Positions 1-7,305 of a stretch of 11,729 nt of DNA are shown here, piece after piece. Position 1 is the first letter of the stretch; every line of letters starts with the position of its first letter. Source of the DNA: Glomus cerebriforme (taxonomy: Eukaryota; Glomeromycota; Glomeromycetes; Glomerales; Glomeraceae); the NCBI GenBank assembly GCA_003550305.1, contig QKYT01001438.1, positions 1 through 11,729 of the forward strand. Reading direction: 5' to 3'. Position numbers and translations under genes: made by a program. The notes under the pieces are model-generated. The model saw nothing but the letters and a program-made list of their open reading frames with translations, did no database searches and was not told where the DNA came from.

Positions 1-1
1 G

Positions 2-784
2 TTTTGCTCCCGTACTTTGATATTCTACTTGACATTTGTATGTTTTTAAAAGACTTTCTGCAGTTCCATCATTAATTTTATAATCACTTCCTTGAATCAT
101 TGTGAAATCCGAGAGCATGTCTTTTAATTCTTCAATATCAGATTTTAATTTTATTAAATTATTTTGTTCATCATCAATAATTGTTGAAATTGTTGGAATA
201 ACTACTTGATTTTTTAATCTTTCATCTTTTATATATGATTTCGCTTCTCGCTTATCATCTCTCGGCTCTTTTACTTCAATATTTTCTTTTATTTTTTTTG
301 CAAATGATTGAAAAGATTTCATTCTAGATAATACCATCCGTCTTAAATCCTTTTTTTGCAAGATTGTACAACGTGCTAATTGGTCCATAAGAGCAAAAGA
401 ATAATACTTCATTCCACAACCTTCTATTTCTACCCAAGCATTATGCACTAAATTTCGTCTTAAATTTTGATTAACATCATAGCGATATTTTTTATAATCA
501 TTTAAAATATTAGAATAATTTCTATCGATTACTCCTAGTTCTTCAATAATTTGAATCATTTCAGCTATTTCTTCCTTAAATTCTTTTGAAAATGCTTCAT
601 TATTTCGTACTGGAATAGCATCCCAAATTACAATAAATAAATGAATATAATTCTCGTCTTTTTCCAAAGAAGCAAACCACATAAATAATTTCCAGTCATA
701 AACATTAACATTATTTAAAGAATATAATTTATTGTTATGTCTCGTAATTTCTTGATTTTCTCCTGGGATGATGATACCCGCCAT
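2..784 (-). CDS. Coiled-coil family protein, module 1 (3' end outside window)
   Basis: An open minus-strand frame runs from ATG at 784 to the left edge and gives 261 residues without a stop, so the C-terminus is missing. Residues 1-166 are almost the same as residues 1-165 of the gene at 3351-4838: I count about 13 substitutions and one inserted Ile in the run after MAG. A charged linker of about 48 residues follows, replacing 77 residues in the paralogue. Alignment then resumes at SDIEEL and continues through LSDFTM.QG..YKI to the edge (DGTAESLLK, against DETAVKLLR in the paralogue). No introns are seen. The start is chosen because paralogue similarity begins at this Met. I recognise no catalytic motif and the function is unknown. 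It faces a dead Hsp70-like copy, so it may have lost its partner. It could itself be broken beyond the edge, which cannot be seen here. Confidence 0.8.
   Translation of the reverse strand, partial: MAGIIIPGENQEITRHNNKLYSLNNVNVYDWKLFMWFASLEKDENYIHLFIVIWDAIPVRNNEAFSKEFKEEIAEMIQIIEELGVIDRNYSNILNDYKKYRYDVNQNLRRNLVHNAWVEIEGCGMKYYSFALMDQLARCTILQKKDLRRMVLSRMKSFQSFAKKIKENIEVKEPRDDKREAKSYIKDERLKNQVVIPTISTIIDDEQNNLIKLKSDIEELKDMLSDFTMIQGSDYKINDGTAESLLKTYKCQVEYQSTGAK
287..784. repeat. Segmental duplicate of 4344-4838
   Basis: The 498 bp coding the N-terminal region of the module 1 coiled-coil gene repeat, in the same orientation, the 495 bp at 4344-4838. Differences are scattered substitutions and one in-frame 3-nt indel (GATGATGAT against GATGAT). 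Similarity drops sharply in the linker-coding part on one side and weakens within about 10-20 bp upstream of the ATG on the other, apart from the conserved block at about 897-946. Confidence 0.85.
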
Positions 785-967
785 AATTTTATATAATAAT
801 TCCGTGTGAAAATAAAATTGATCGCAAATAATATGATAAATAACAATAAGTAAAAATAAATTTGATCTATGTCTTGTTTTATGGATGCAAGTACCTAAGC
901 CATCTTTCTTAAAAAGGATGTTTTTAAATATTTTTGTACTGATCAGCCTTAATTACATATGAATAGA
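785..967. promoter_or_regulatory. Former bidirectional promoter region of module 1
   Basis: This AT-rich spacer separates the module 1 coiled-coil gene from the decayed Hsp70-like copy. The stretch at about 897-946 resembles 4911-4965 in the intact module 2 spacer. Both contain a cTTTCnTAAAAA(A)GGA core followed by a T-rich run ending in TAC or TACT, so the spacer was duplicated together with the genes. It presumably still drives the minus-strand gene. No canonical heat-shock element (alternating GAA and TTC blocks) is visible. Confidence 0.4.
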
Positions 968-1475
968 TAATTATTTTAATTGTTAATCATCCTTAATTAA
1001 ATTCTGCTAAAGTTAATTTAATTAGGACCTACAGCACTTTTATTTGATGGAGAAAGATTTAGCTTATCTGATGAAGTAGATGATACAGTTTTGTCAAATT
1101 TAAGAGAGATAAATTAAAAAAACCAATTGAATTTAACTCAAACGACAATGGCCACTGTAATATTTTTTCAACATGTCGATTTGTAATAACAATTCCTGTC
1201 GAACGTTTATCTATCTATCATATATTTACTTTTTTTGGTAAAATCAAATTTTGATAATATTCATATCCTCCACGTACAACTAAGCGCAGGAGAATACAAA
1301 TCAAATTATTTTACAATTATATTTATCAGTCTTTTAATAACATTTAGAAATTAATTAACATTACCATTTATCATTCTCGGTGGCTAATTATATTGATGGA
1401 ACAAGGTCGATTTAACATCACGAAACTTGTTCCAGGAAATAAAATTAAGTGAAATTACCGAACGTGTTACAATTG
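968..1475 (+). pseudogene. Decayed HSPA12-type Hsp70-like gene, module 1
   Basis: This is a degenerate copy of the gene at 5065-7136. In order it holds a relic of intron 1 ending in TTAG near 1024, an exon 2 relic (CCTACAGCACTT, GATGAAGTAGATGAT, TAACAATTCCTG), an exon 3 relic (CCTCCACGTACAACTAA), pieces of introns 3 and 4, and an exon 5 relic around 1380-1475 (GATTTAACATCACGAAA, AAGTGAAATTACCGAACGTGTT). Exon 1 with the ATG and the phosphate-1 loop is deleted. Exon 2 has internal deletions and an in-frame TAA after the SNLREIN-equivalent codons. Exon 5 has small indels, and the DCGGGT-coding stretch is mutated. The rest of exon 5 and exon 6 were not found. Because intron sequence is kept, the copy arose by DNA duplication and not by retroposition. 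It cannot encode an ATPase. Confidence 0.85.
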
Positions 1476-1777
1476 ACAATGCTGTATGATAAAGATAAAA
1501 AAAACTGGTAAACTTTGCCTTATTGTATTATACAGTATATATCAGACATATTTTCTATTATGGTTTTAGGCATAGTCAGGTATTATTTTAGTTTTCTTAT
1601 TTGAAAATTTCATACAACGATCATGGTTAAAATATTTTGTAACCCTTTTAAAGCATGAATATAATAAGCAAAACCATTTTTCTGATGTTAATGTCATTTA
1701 ATGCCATTCTTAATAATTTGAAAATTATAATAAATAATTATTTTAAAATGTATAAACCGTGAAAGATAATATTATGT
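1476..1777. other. AT-rich intergenic stretch with no recognised gene
   Basis: This stretch lies between the last recognisable piece of the decayed Hsp70-like copy and the stop codon of the PARP gene on the other strand. I see no long frame, RNA gene or repeat in it. It may hold unrecognisable remains of the 3' part of the pseudogene, and it must include the 3' untranslated region of the PARP gene. Confidence 0.4.
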
Positions 1778-3086
1778 CTACTTAATTTCGTAAACAATTA
1801 AATATTGAGGAATACAAGCAGGTTCTTTATATACAACTAATTCATCATAATAAAGCAACCCACCAGGTTCACCAACTACACTATCGTAATTAATAGGAGG
1901 GCCAGTTAAAGTCCTATTTTCCTGAGATAACTCGAAAGCTCTACCAACGATTACCTTATTTAAAAACATTACTTTATACTTCGCACCATTGTAATGCTTT
2001 AAAGAATCTCTATTGAAATCATCGGATTTTGATGATGTACTTGAAAAATAAATTCCATCCCCAAATTTTTGATATTTAAATCTACTTGTTTTTGCATAAA
2101 TTAATTTATATCCTTCTGTTATTATCCGACATACTGCACAAGCTACATTTGAACAAAGCGTATCTGTTTTAATTCCTAAAAGACATTTCCTAAAGAAAAA
2201 TTTAATGTATTTTAATTGTTTATTGTTAAAAAATTTTTTTAAAAAATAATAATAGTAACATTAACTACTTACATTCTAGTTCCATGAAATCTACGTTGTT
2301 CATTTCCTTTTGTCATTGTACGTCCTCCATCACCTTTTGGAAATGGTCTGCCCTCGAGTCGTCTTAAATTCTCAATGTAATCTTGATACTCATTATAGCG
2401 CGATATAATTTGTTTGTCAGGAAATATTTTATATATTGTATGTATTTCTGGTACAGCTTTATTTCTGTGTTTCCAAGAAGATATGAATTGATTTAAAATA
2501 TCTTTAAACTTATTTCCCCGTTTAGAAAGCTTAAATATACAAGGTCCTAAAACATAAAAACAAGAATATGATAAATTTTTTAAACTTAATACTATAAATA
2601 ATATCATTAGTTAAATAATAAATCATACCATTTTCTTTAACCCATTCTTCGCACTCTATTCCGCAAAAATATTTTCCAAAATATGTATTCTCTTTTGTAC
2701 ATTTTAAACATAATTCATTACTCTTAACCATAGATCTCCAATTAGGTGTAATATCTCGACATTGTTTTGAACACCATAAAGAATTTAATATTGTAACGTA
2801 CTTTTTCTAAAATCATAAAATATTTTGTTTAATGAAAAATTCAAATCAATATTTGTAAAAATTTTTTAAATACCTTGCACTTTATACACCTTTTTGCATT
2901 TCTACATCTCTCCCAGCCACAATATTGACTTGATAAAAGTCTCGGAAATTCATCACAACGTATACAAGGTGTCGTAAATCCTGTAGCTAAAGCTTTTCTA
3001 CGACATTCATCGCTACAATATTCACTTAAACTTCCATTTGGATCTAAATCTGGTTCGCATTCCGAACAATAGAGACATTTAGTCAT
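1778..3086 (-). CDS. PARP-type ADP-ribosyltransferase with four Cys knuckles (4 exons)
   Basis: Exons, in transcript order, are 3086-2874, 2806-2629, 2546-2273 and 2189-1778. The introns are 67, 82 and 83 nt, all GT-AG, and the joins stay in phase (1077 nt, 358 residues plus stop). Residues 1-123 hold four Cys4 knuckles of the form CxxC...(Y/W/F)Cxx(x/xx)C: C4-C7/C24-C28, C41-C44/C56-C61, C67-C70/C83-C87 and C104-C107/C119-C123. A Lys/Arg-rich linker follows. The PARP catalytic domain covers about 205-358, with RRFHGT (H218), FGDGIYFSSTSSKSDDF (Y269) and YYDELVVY (E338), matching the H-Y-E triad of poly(ADP-ribose)-forming enzymes. The LCSNVACAVC element after the HGT motif is typical of a fungal PARP group as I recall it. 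The expected role is NAD+-dependent ADP-ribosylation. The knuckles probably bind zinc and perhaps a partner or nucleic acid. The target is unknown. Confidence 0.87.
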
Positions 3087-3350
3087 AACTCGATTTGATT
3101 TTTTTTATTTTCGCGGGCACTTATTTATTTATTAGCTAATTCCAAAATTTACAATGCCACTTTTTTTTATAGTTTTAAAGGATCTTCATTTAATTTTCAA
3201 CCAATTAAATTAAGAAATAATGCTGCGTCTCTTATACTTTATTTATATATAATAAATAATAATACATATTTTACGAAATAAGTCAGAAATAAAAAATAAA
3301 GTCGCTTGAATGTTTGTTTCCCAAACGTTCATTTTCCTAAATTAATAGTT
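3087..3350. other. Spacer between PARP gene and module 2 coiled-coil gene
   Basis: This 264 bp AT-rich spacer holds the promoter of the PARP gene and the 3' end of the coiled-coil gene, both on the minus strand. Apart from the inverted repeat at 3308-3330 I see no distinct element. No frame in it has support. Confidence 0.4.
3308..3330. repeat. Short inverted repeat after the module 2 coiled-coil stop
   Basis: GAATGTTTG at 3308-3316 and CAAACGTTC at 3322-3330 pair at 8 of 9 positions around a 5-nt loop. The repeat starts 20 bp past the stop codon of the minus-strand gene ending at 3351, so it would form a small hairpin in its 3' untranslated region. A role in 3' end formation or RNA stability is only a guess. 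Confidence 0.4.
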
Positions 3351-4838
3351 TCACTTTTGTCTTGGAATAACATGAGCTTTTGTAAAGATTTTGTGATTCG
3401 ATTTATCATCATCAAATATACCAATGCAAGGAAATCCGCAAGTTTCTACTTCAAATTTTTTCAAATCATCACGTCCAAAAGCTCCTTGCATAAGACGCGC
3501 ATCTATAGCTTGACCAGCTTGGAAAAATTGATAAGTTGGTTCAAAAGCTTGTGTTTTAAAACAAAAACAAAAAATATTTATAACTTTATGAGTTATTTGA
3601 ATAGCTTGATCATTTAATTCACTATTAGTTTCTTCATCTATAACTGATCTATATTTATTCATCTCATCCAACAATTTACTTGCTGTTTTTTTGATTAAAG
3701 GATGTTCTTTGGAAAGACCACGACAACTAAGAGCAGAATAAGCATGTTGACGAATTTTAATTGGTGCAATTTTGGTAATGTCATCATCTCCTTTGCGATC
3801 CTTTCTAAATACTTCCGTGTATTTGATTAACGTTTCAGTGATATTTACGATATCCCTTTCAAGAGTTACACCCTCATTATTTTCATCGTATCTCGGATCA
3901 AATAAATATTCTTGAGCTGCTTCCAAAATTGTTGTAATCGCGAAACGTTGAAGTATAGCCCCTAAAACATTACTTGCTTTTGTACTTGGATAATTTGCTT
4001 TACAATTGTGATCTCTTAAAAGCTTTACTGCAGTTTCATCAATAATCTTATAATCAACTCCTTGAACCATTGTGAAATCTGAAAGCGCATCTTGTAATTC
4101 TTCAATATCAGAAATTAACTTTTGTGCGTTGTGTGGATCGTCATCATTCCAAGATACATTTGTTAAATTACCAAGGGCTGCTTGTTGTTGTGAGTTTTCT
4201 TTCATTAATGCATCCACCTGTTTTTTTAAATTTGTAATTTCTTTTATTAAAAATTCTTGATTATCATCATTCTTTGTACCAACTAATGCTTGTTCGTTTT
4301 CTTTTACAATTGTTTCCATTTCTCGATTATCATCTCTATCGTCTTTTATTTTTTTTGCAAATGATTGAAAAGATTTCATTCTAGATAATACCATCCGCCT
4401 TAAATCTTTTTTTTGCAAGATTGTACAACGTTCTAATTGATCCAAAACAGCAAAAGAATAATACTTTAATCCACAACCTTCTAATTCTACCCAAGCATTA
4501 TGCACTAAATTTCGTCTTAAATGTTGATTAGCATCATAACGATATTTTTTATAATCATTTAAAATATTAGAATAATTTCTATCAATTGCTCCTAGTTCTT
4601 CGATAATTTGAACCATTTCAGCTATTTCTTCCTTAAATTCTTTTGAAAATGCTTCATTATTTCTTACTGGAATAGCATCCCAAATTACAATAAATAAATA
4701 AATATAATTCTCAGCATTTTCCAATGAAGCAAACCACATAAATAATTTCCAGTCATAAACATTAACGTTATTTAAAGAATACAATTTATTGTTATGTCTC
4801 GTAATTTCTTGATTTTCTCTTGGGATGATACCCGCCAT
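3351..4838 (-). CDS. Coiled-coil family protein, module 2 (complete, intronless)
   Basis: This single frame encodes 495 residues. Residues 1-165 form a helical, aromatic-rich N-terminal region (VYDWKLFMWF, VIWDAIPVRN, LRRMVLSRMKSF). Residues 166-220 are charged, with a probable short coiled coil (EITNLKKQVDALMKEN). Residues 221-490 form a domain shared with the gene at 7306-9345, with QAALG, SDF(T)..G..YKI, ITKIAPIKIRQ, a Cys-rich NIFCFCFK segment and F..G..I...LM.G. I recognise no enzyme motif, signal peptide or membrane span, so it is probably soluble. The frame is open 21 codons further upstream to 4901, but paralogue similarity starts at the Met at 4838, so I use that start. The 226 bp spacer to the divergent Hsp70-like gene suggests shared control. 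It looks like a lineage-specific family of unknown function. Confidence 0.85.
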   Translation of the reverse strand: MAGIIPRENQEITRHNNKLYSLNNVNVYDWKLFMWFASLENAENYIYLFIVIWDAIPVRNNEAFSKEFKEEIAEMVQIIEELGAIDRNYSNILNDYKKYRYDANQHLRRNLVHNAWVELEGCGLKYYSFAVLDQLERCTILQKKDLRRMVLSRMKSFQSFAKKIKDDRDDNREMETIVKENEQALVGTKNDDNQEFLIKEITNLKKQVDALMKENSQQQAALGNLTNVSWNDDDPHNAQKLISDIEELQDALSDFTMVQGVDYKIIDETAVKLLRDHNCKANYPSTKASNVLGAILQRFAITTILEAAQEYLFDPRYDENNEGVTLERDIVNITETLIKYTEVFRKDRKGDDDITKIAPIKIRQHAYSALSCRGLSKEHPLIKKTASKLLDEMNKYRSVIDEETNSELNDQAIQITHKVINIFCFCFKTQAFEPTYQFFQAGQAIDARLMQGAFGRDDLKKFEVETCGFPCIGIFDDDKSNHKIFTKAHVIPRQK

Positions 4839-5064
4839 AATTCTATATAACAGGTGAAAATTGAGCGAAAAAATTTTTTGTAAAATACACAATATAAACA
4901 TGATTGATATGCCGCCTTTCCTAAAAAAGGATTGTTTTTCATATTTTTATACTAGTACAAGTGATCCTCATTTTTCTTTTTCTGGATATGAATATTTTTT
5001 TTTTAAAAAAAAAAAAATTCAAAACTATTCTAATTCTTTAGTAAAAAAAAAAAGGATAATAAAA
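4839..5064. promoter_or_regulatory. Bidirectional promoter region, module 2
   Basis: These 226 bp separate two divergently transcribed start codons, so both promoters must lie here or overlap the gene ends. Visible elements are an AAAAAATTTTTT core near 4868-4879, a CCTTTcctaaaAAAGG dyad near 4915-4930 that lies in a block also present upstream of module 1, and a T10-A13 tract at 4995-5017. Homopolymeric tracts of this kind commonly exclude nucleosomes in fungal promoters. I find no canonical heat-shock element. Confidence 0.55.
4995..5017. repeat. T10-A13 homopolymer tract in the module 2 promoter
   Basis: Ten T are followed directly by thirteen A, flanked by GAATA on the left and TTC on the right, giving a nearly self-complementary stretch about 48 bp before the Hsp70-like start codon. 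It is probably a nucleosome-depleted promoter element. The exact length could be uncertain because homopolymers are error-prone in sequencing. Confidence 0.6.
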
Positions 5065-7136
5065 ATGAACGATATTAGAATTCTAGTCGCAATAGATTTT
5101 GGAACTACATATTCCGGTTTTGCGTATGTTCATAAAGAAAATCCCGAAAGTGTCGTGGTAAACACTTCATGGTAATTATATTTTAATTGACGTAAACATT
5201 CTTAATTAAAAAATAAATTTAATCTTTGATGTTCCAATTATTAGGCCAGGACGAGAAGGTGTTCCAAAAGCACCTACAGCACTTCTTTATGATGAAGGGT
5301 ATGAAAAAGTTACAAGCTGGGGGAATTTAGCATTGGAGGAAGAACCTGATGAAGTAGATGATGATTCAGAAGAACGTCCACGTCCTGTTGAGCTATTCAA
5401 GTTACATATTTCAAATTTAAGAAAGAGAGATAAACCTTGGTTACCACCTCAATTGGATTATTTAAGAGCCATTGAAGATTATTTAACTCAAATGAGAGAA
5501 TTAATTCAAAAAACTCTAGAAAAACGATGGCCTACTGTAAAATTTCCTCAGCAAGTCGATTTTGTATTAACAATTCCTGCCGAATGGGTATGTGATAATT
5601 AATTCATCGATTTGTTTATTTATTTATTTATTATCATTTCCTTTTTTTGATAAAAATATTCAAAAAAATTCTTGCTTTGTTTATTAGCCTCCACATACAA
5701 CTAAAGTTATGAGAGGATGTGCATACAAAGCAGGATTATTAACTTCTTTAAATTCACAGCAACTCGAATTTACCACTGAACGTATGCCTATTATATTAGC
5801 AATTTCATTCGTTATTTACTTATTTATTAACATTTAAATTGTTTTACAATCATATTCGTATCATCAGCTGAAGCTGCAGCACTTCATTGTCTTAGCGTTA
5901 TAAAGGAACACAACCTAAAACCATCGGGTACATGATATTTTACTGATATTTCAATAACATTTGAAAGTTAATTAACATTATTATTTTCAAAATAGATTCA
6001 TTCATGGTAGTTGATTGTGGTGGTGGAACAGTTGATTTAACATCACGAAAACTTCTTCCGGGAAATAAATTAAGTGAAATTACTGAACGTGTTGGTGATT
6101 TATGTGGTAGTACATTCGTAGATAAAGAATTTTTACAATGGCTTGGAAGAAAAGTCGGCTTTAAAGCTTTAGAAAAATTAAAATTAAATCATTATGGACA
6201 AATGCAGCATCTAGTACAAAGATTTTTTTGTACACGCATTAAATTTAAATTTAATGGAGATTCAACTGAATATAAAACTCTAAAATTGAATTTACAACAA
6301 TATTGCCCTGATTTACAACAATATGTCACAGATGAACCTGAAAAACAAATGGAAAAAGCTGGTTGGGTATTAAAAGTAGATTTTGATTCTGTTAAAGAAA
6401 TGTTCGACCCCGTGATTAATCGAATTATAAAATTAATTGGAGATCAGTTAGATTATTCTTCAGAAGAAAAATGTTCAGCAATGTTTTTGGTGGGGGGATT
6501 TAGTGAATCTCCTTATTTACTCCGTAGAGTTAAAGAAACATTCAAACATCAAGTTCCTATTATCGCTGTACCAGCTTTACCAATAGCAGCAATAGTTCGT
6601 GGTGCCATTACTTATGGTCTTAATATTAATATTGTACATGATCGAACATTGAAATGGACATACGGGATTGAAGTTTGTCGCCCATGGGTAAGTAATTGTT
6701 TTTTTTTCGTTTTATAAGAAAAAAAAGAAAAAAAAAACTTTTTTCAAAACTAACTAATATTATTTAGACTCCTGATGATGATATAAAGAAAAAAACAGCC
6801 GATGGAATGTTTCTTTATTTTCATGAATTGGCAAAACGTGGCAAAAATGTTGAAGTAGACCAAAAATTTTGTGGCGATTTCTATCCAATAAGACCAAACC
6901 AAGATGTTATATATTTTAATGTTTATTATACTCCAGAATATGATGCAAAATATTGTAGTGATCCAGCAATGAAATTATTAGGGAAAATAATGGTAAAAAC
7001 AGATGATACTCATTTAGGTTTAAATCGTCCCATTGAATTCTCGCTCACCTTTGGTAAAATGGAGATTAAAGCTATCGCTAAAAATAAGAGAACTGGTAGA
7101 ATTTATAGAAAAACTACTTTTGAATTGGATCATTGA
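5065..7136 (+). CDS. HSPA12-type Hsp70-like ATPase, module 2 (6 exons, complete)
   Basis: Exons are 5065-5171, 5245-5587, 5688-5781, 5868-5927, 5996-6687 and 6768-7136. Introns are 73, 100, 86, 68 and 80 nt, all GT-AG and in phase (1665 nt, 554 residues). The Hsp70/actin-fold ATPase is shown by phosphate-1 AIDFGTTYSGFAYV (residues 9-22), the connecting TEPEAAAL segment (near 180-186), phosphate-2 VVDCGGGTVDL (206-216) and the adenosine-site VGGFSESPYL (367-376). SG.A after the first loop and GFSESPYL instead of GGSTRIP place it in the HSPA12 group, not with canonical Hsp70. The last roughly 120 residues form the short divergent C-terminal part of that group, with no EEVD tail. At 554 residues it is shorter than human HSPA12A (about 675). 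It is probably cytosolic with ATP-dependent conformational switching. The client or ligand is unknown. The start follows from the MNDIRILVAIDFG N-terminus. Confidence 0.92.
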
Positions 7137-7305
7137 TGAAATTTCCTTAGGTGTCTTATATATTACGTATTTATATTCTTAATTTGGCATCAATTGTACA
7201 TAATTCGGTAACATGTACTACTTATTACAATAAGTATATTATTCTTCATTATGAAAAAGATTTATTTAAAATATAAAATATAAAAAACTACATGAGTTGA
7301 TAAAA
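7137..7305. terminator. Convergent 3' intergenic region with an 18-bp palindrome
   Basis: The plus-strand Hsp70-like gene and the minus-strand coiled-coil gene of module 3 end tail to tail with only 169 bp between stop codons. Near the middle, TACTTATT at 7219-7226 and AATAAGTA at 7229-7236 form a perfect dyad with a 2-nt spacer. Because of the symmetry an AATAAG hexamer, close to the AAUAAA poly(A) signal, is offered on both strands. Use as a two-way poly(A) element is inferred. Confidence 0.45.

Noticed and set aside
3306..3617. Plus-strand frame of 103 codons
   Set aside because: It lies mostly antisense to the 3' end of the coiled-coil gene at 3351-4838, matches no family, and has the low-complexity composition expected of a shadow frame.
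4839..4901. Hydrophobic 21-residue extension of the module 2 coiled-coil protein as a signal peptide
   Set aside because: The module 1 paralogue shares sequence only from the MAGI start onward, and the upstream DNA is part of the diverged spacer.
4861..5064. Possible N-terminal extension of the module 2 Hsp70-like protein from a non-ATG codon
   Set aside because: The upstream stretch translates to low-complexity residues across the T/A tract, while the family N-terminus fits the ATG at 5065 followed at once by ILVAIDFGTTYSG.
5065..7136. Canonical cytosolic Hsp70 (SSA/HSPA8 type) or actin-like protein
   Set aside because: The SGFAYV and VGGFSESPYL motifs and the short C-terminal part without EEVD fit the HSPA12 group, and the EPEAAAL and DCGGGTVDL motifs are not actin-like.
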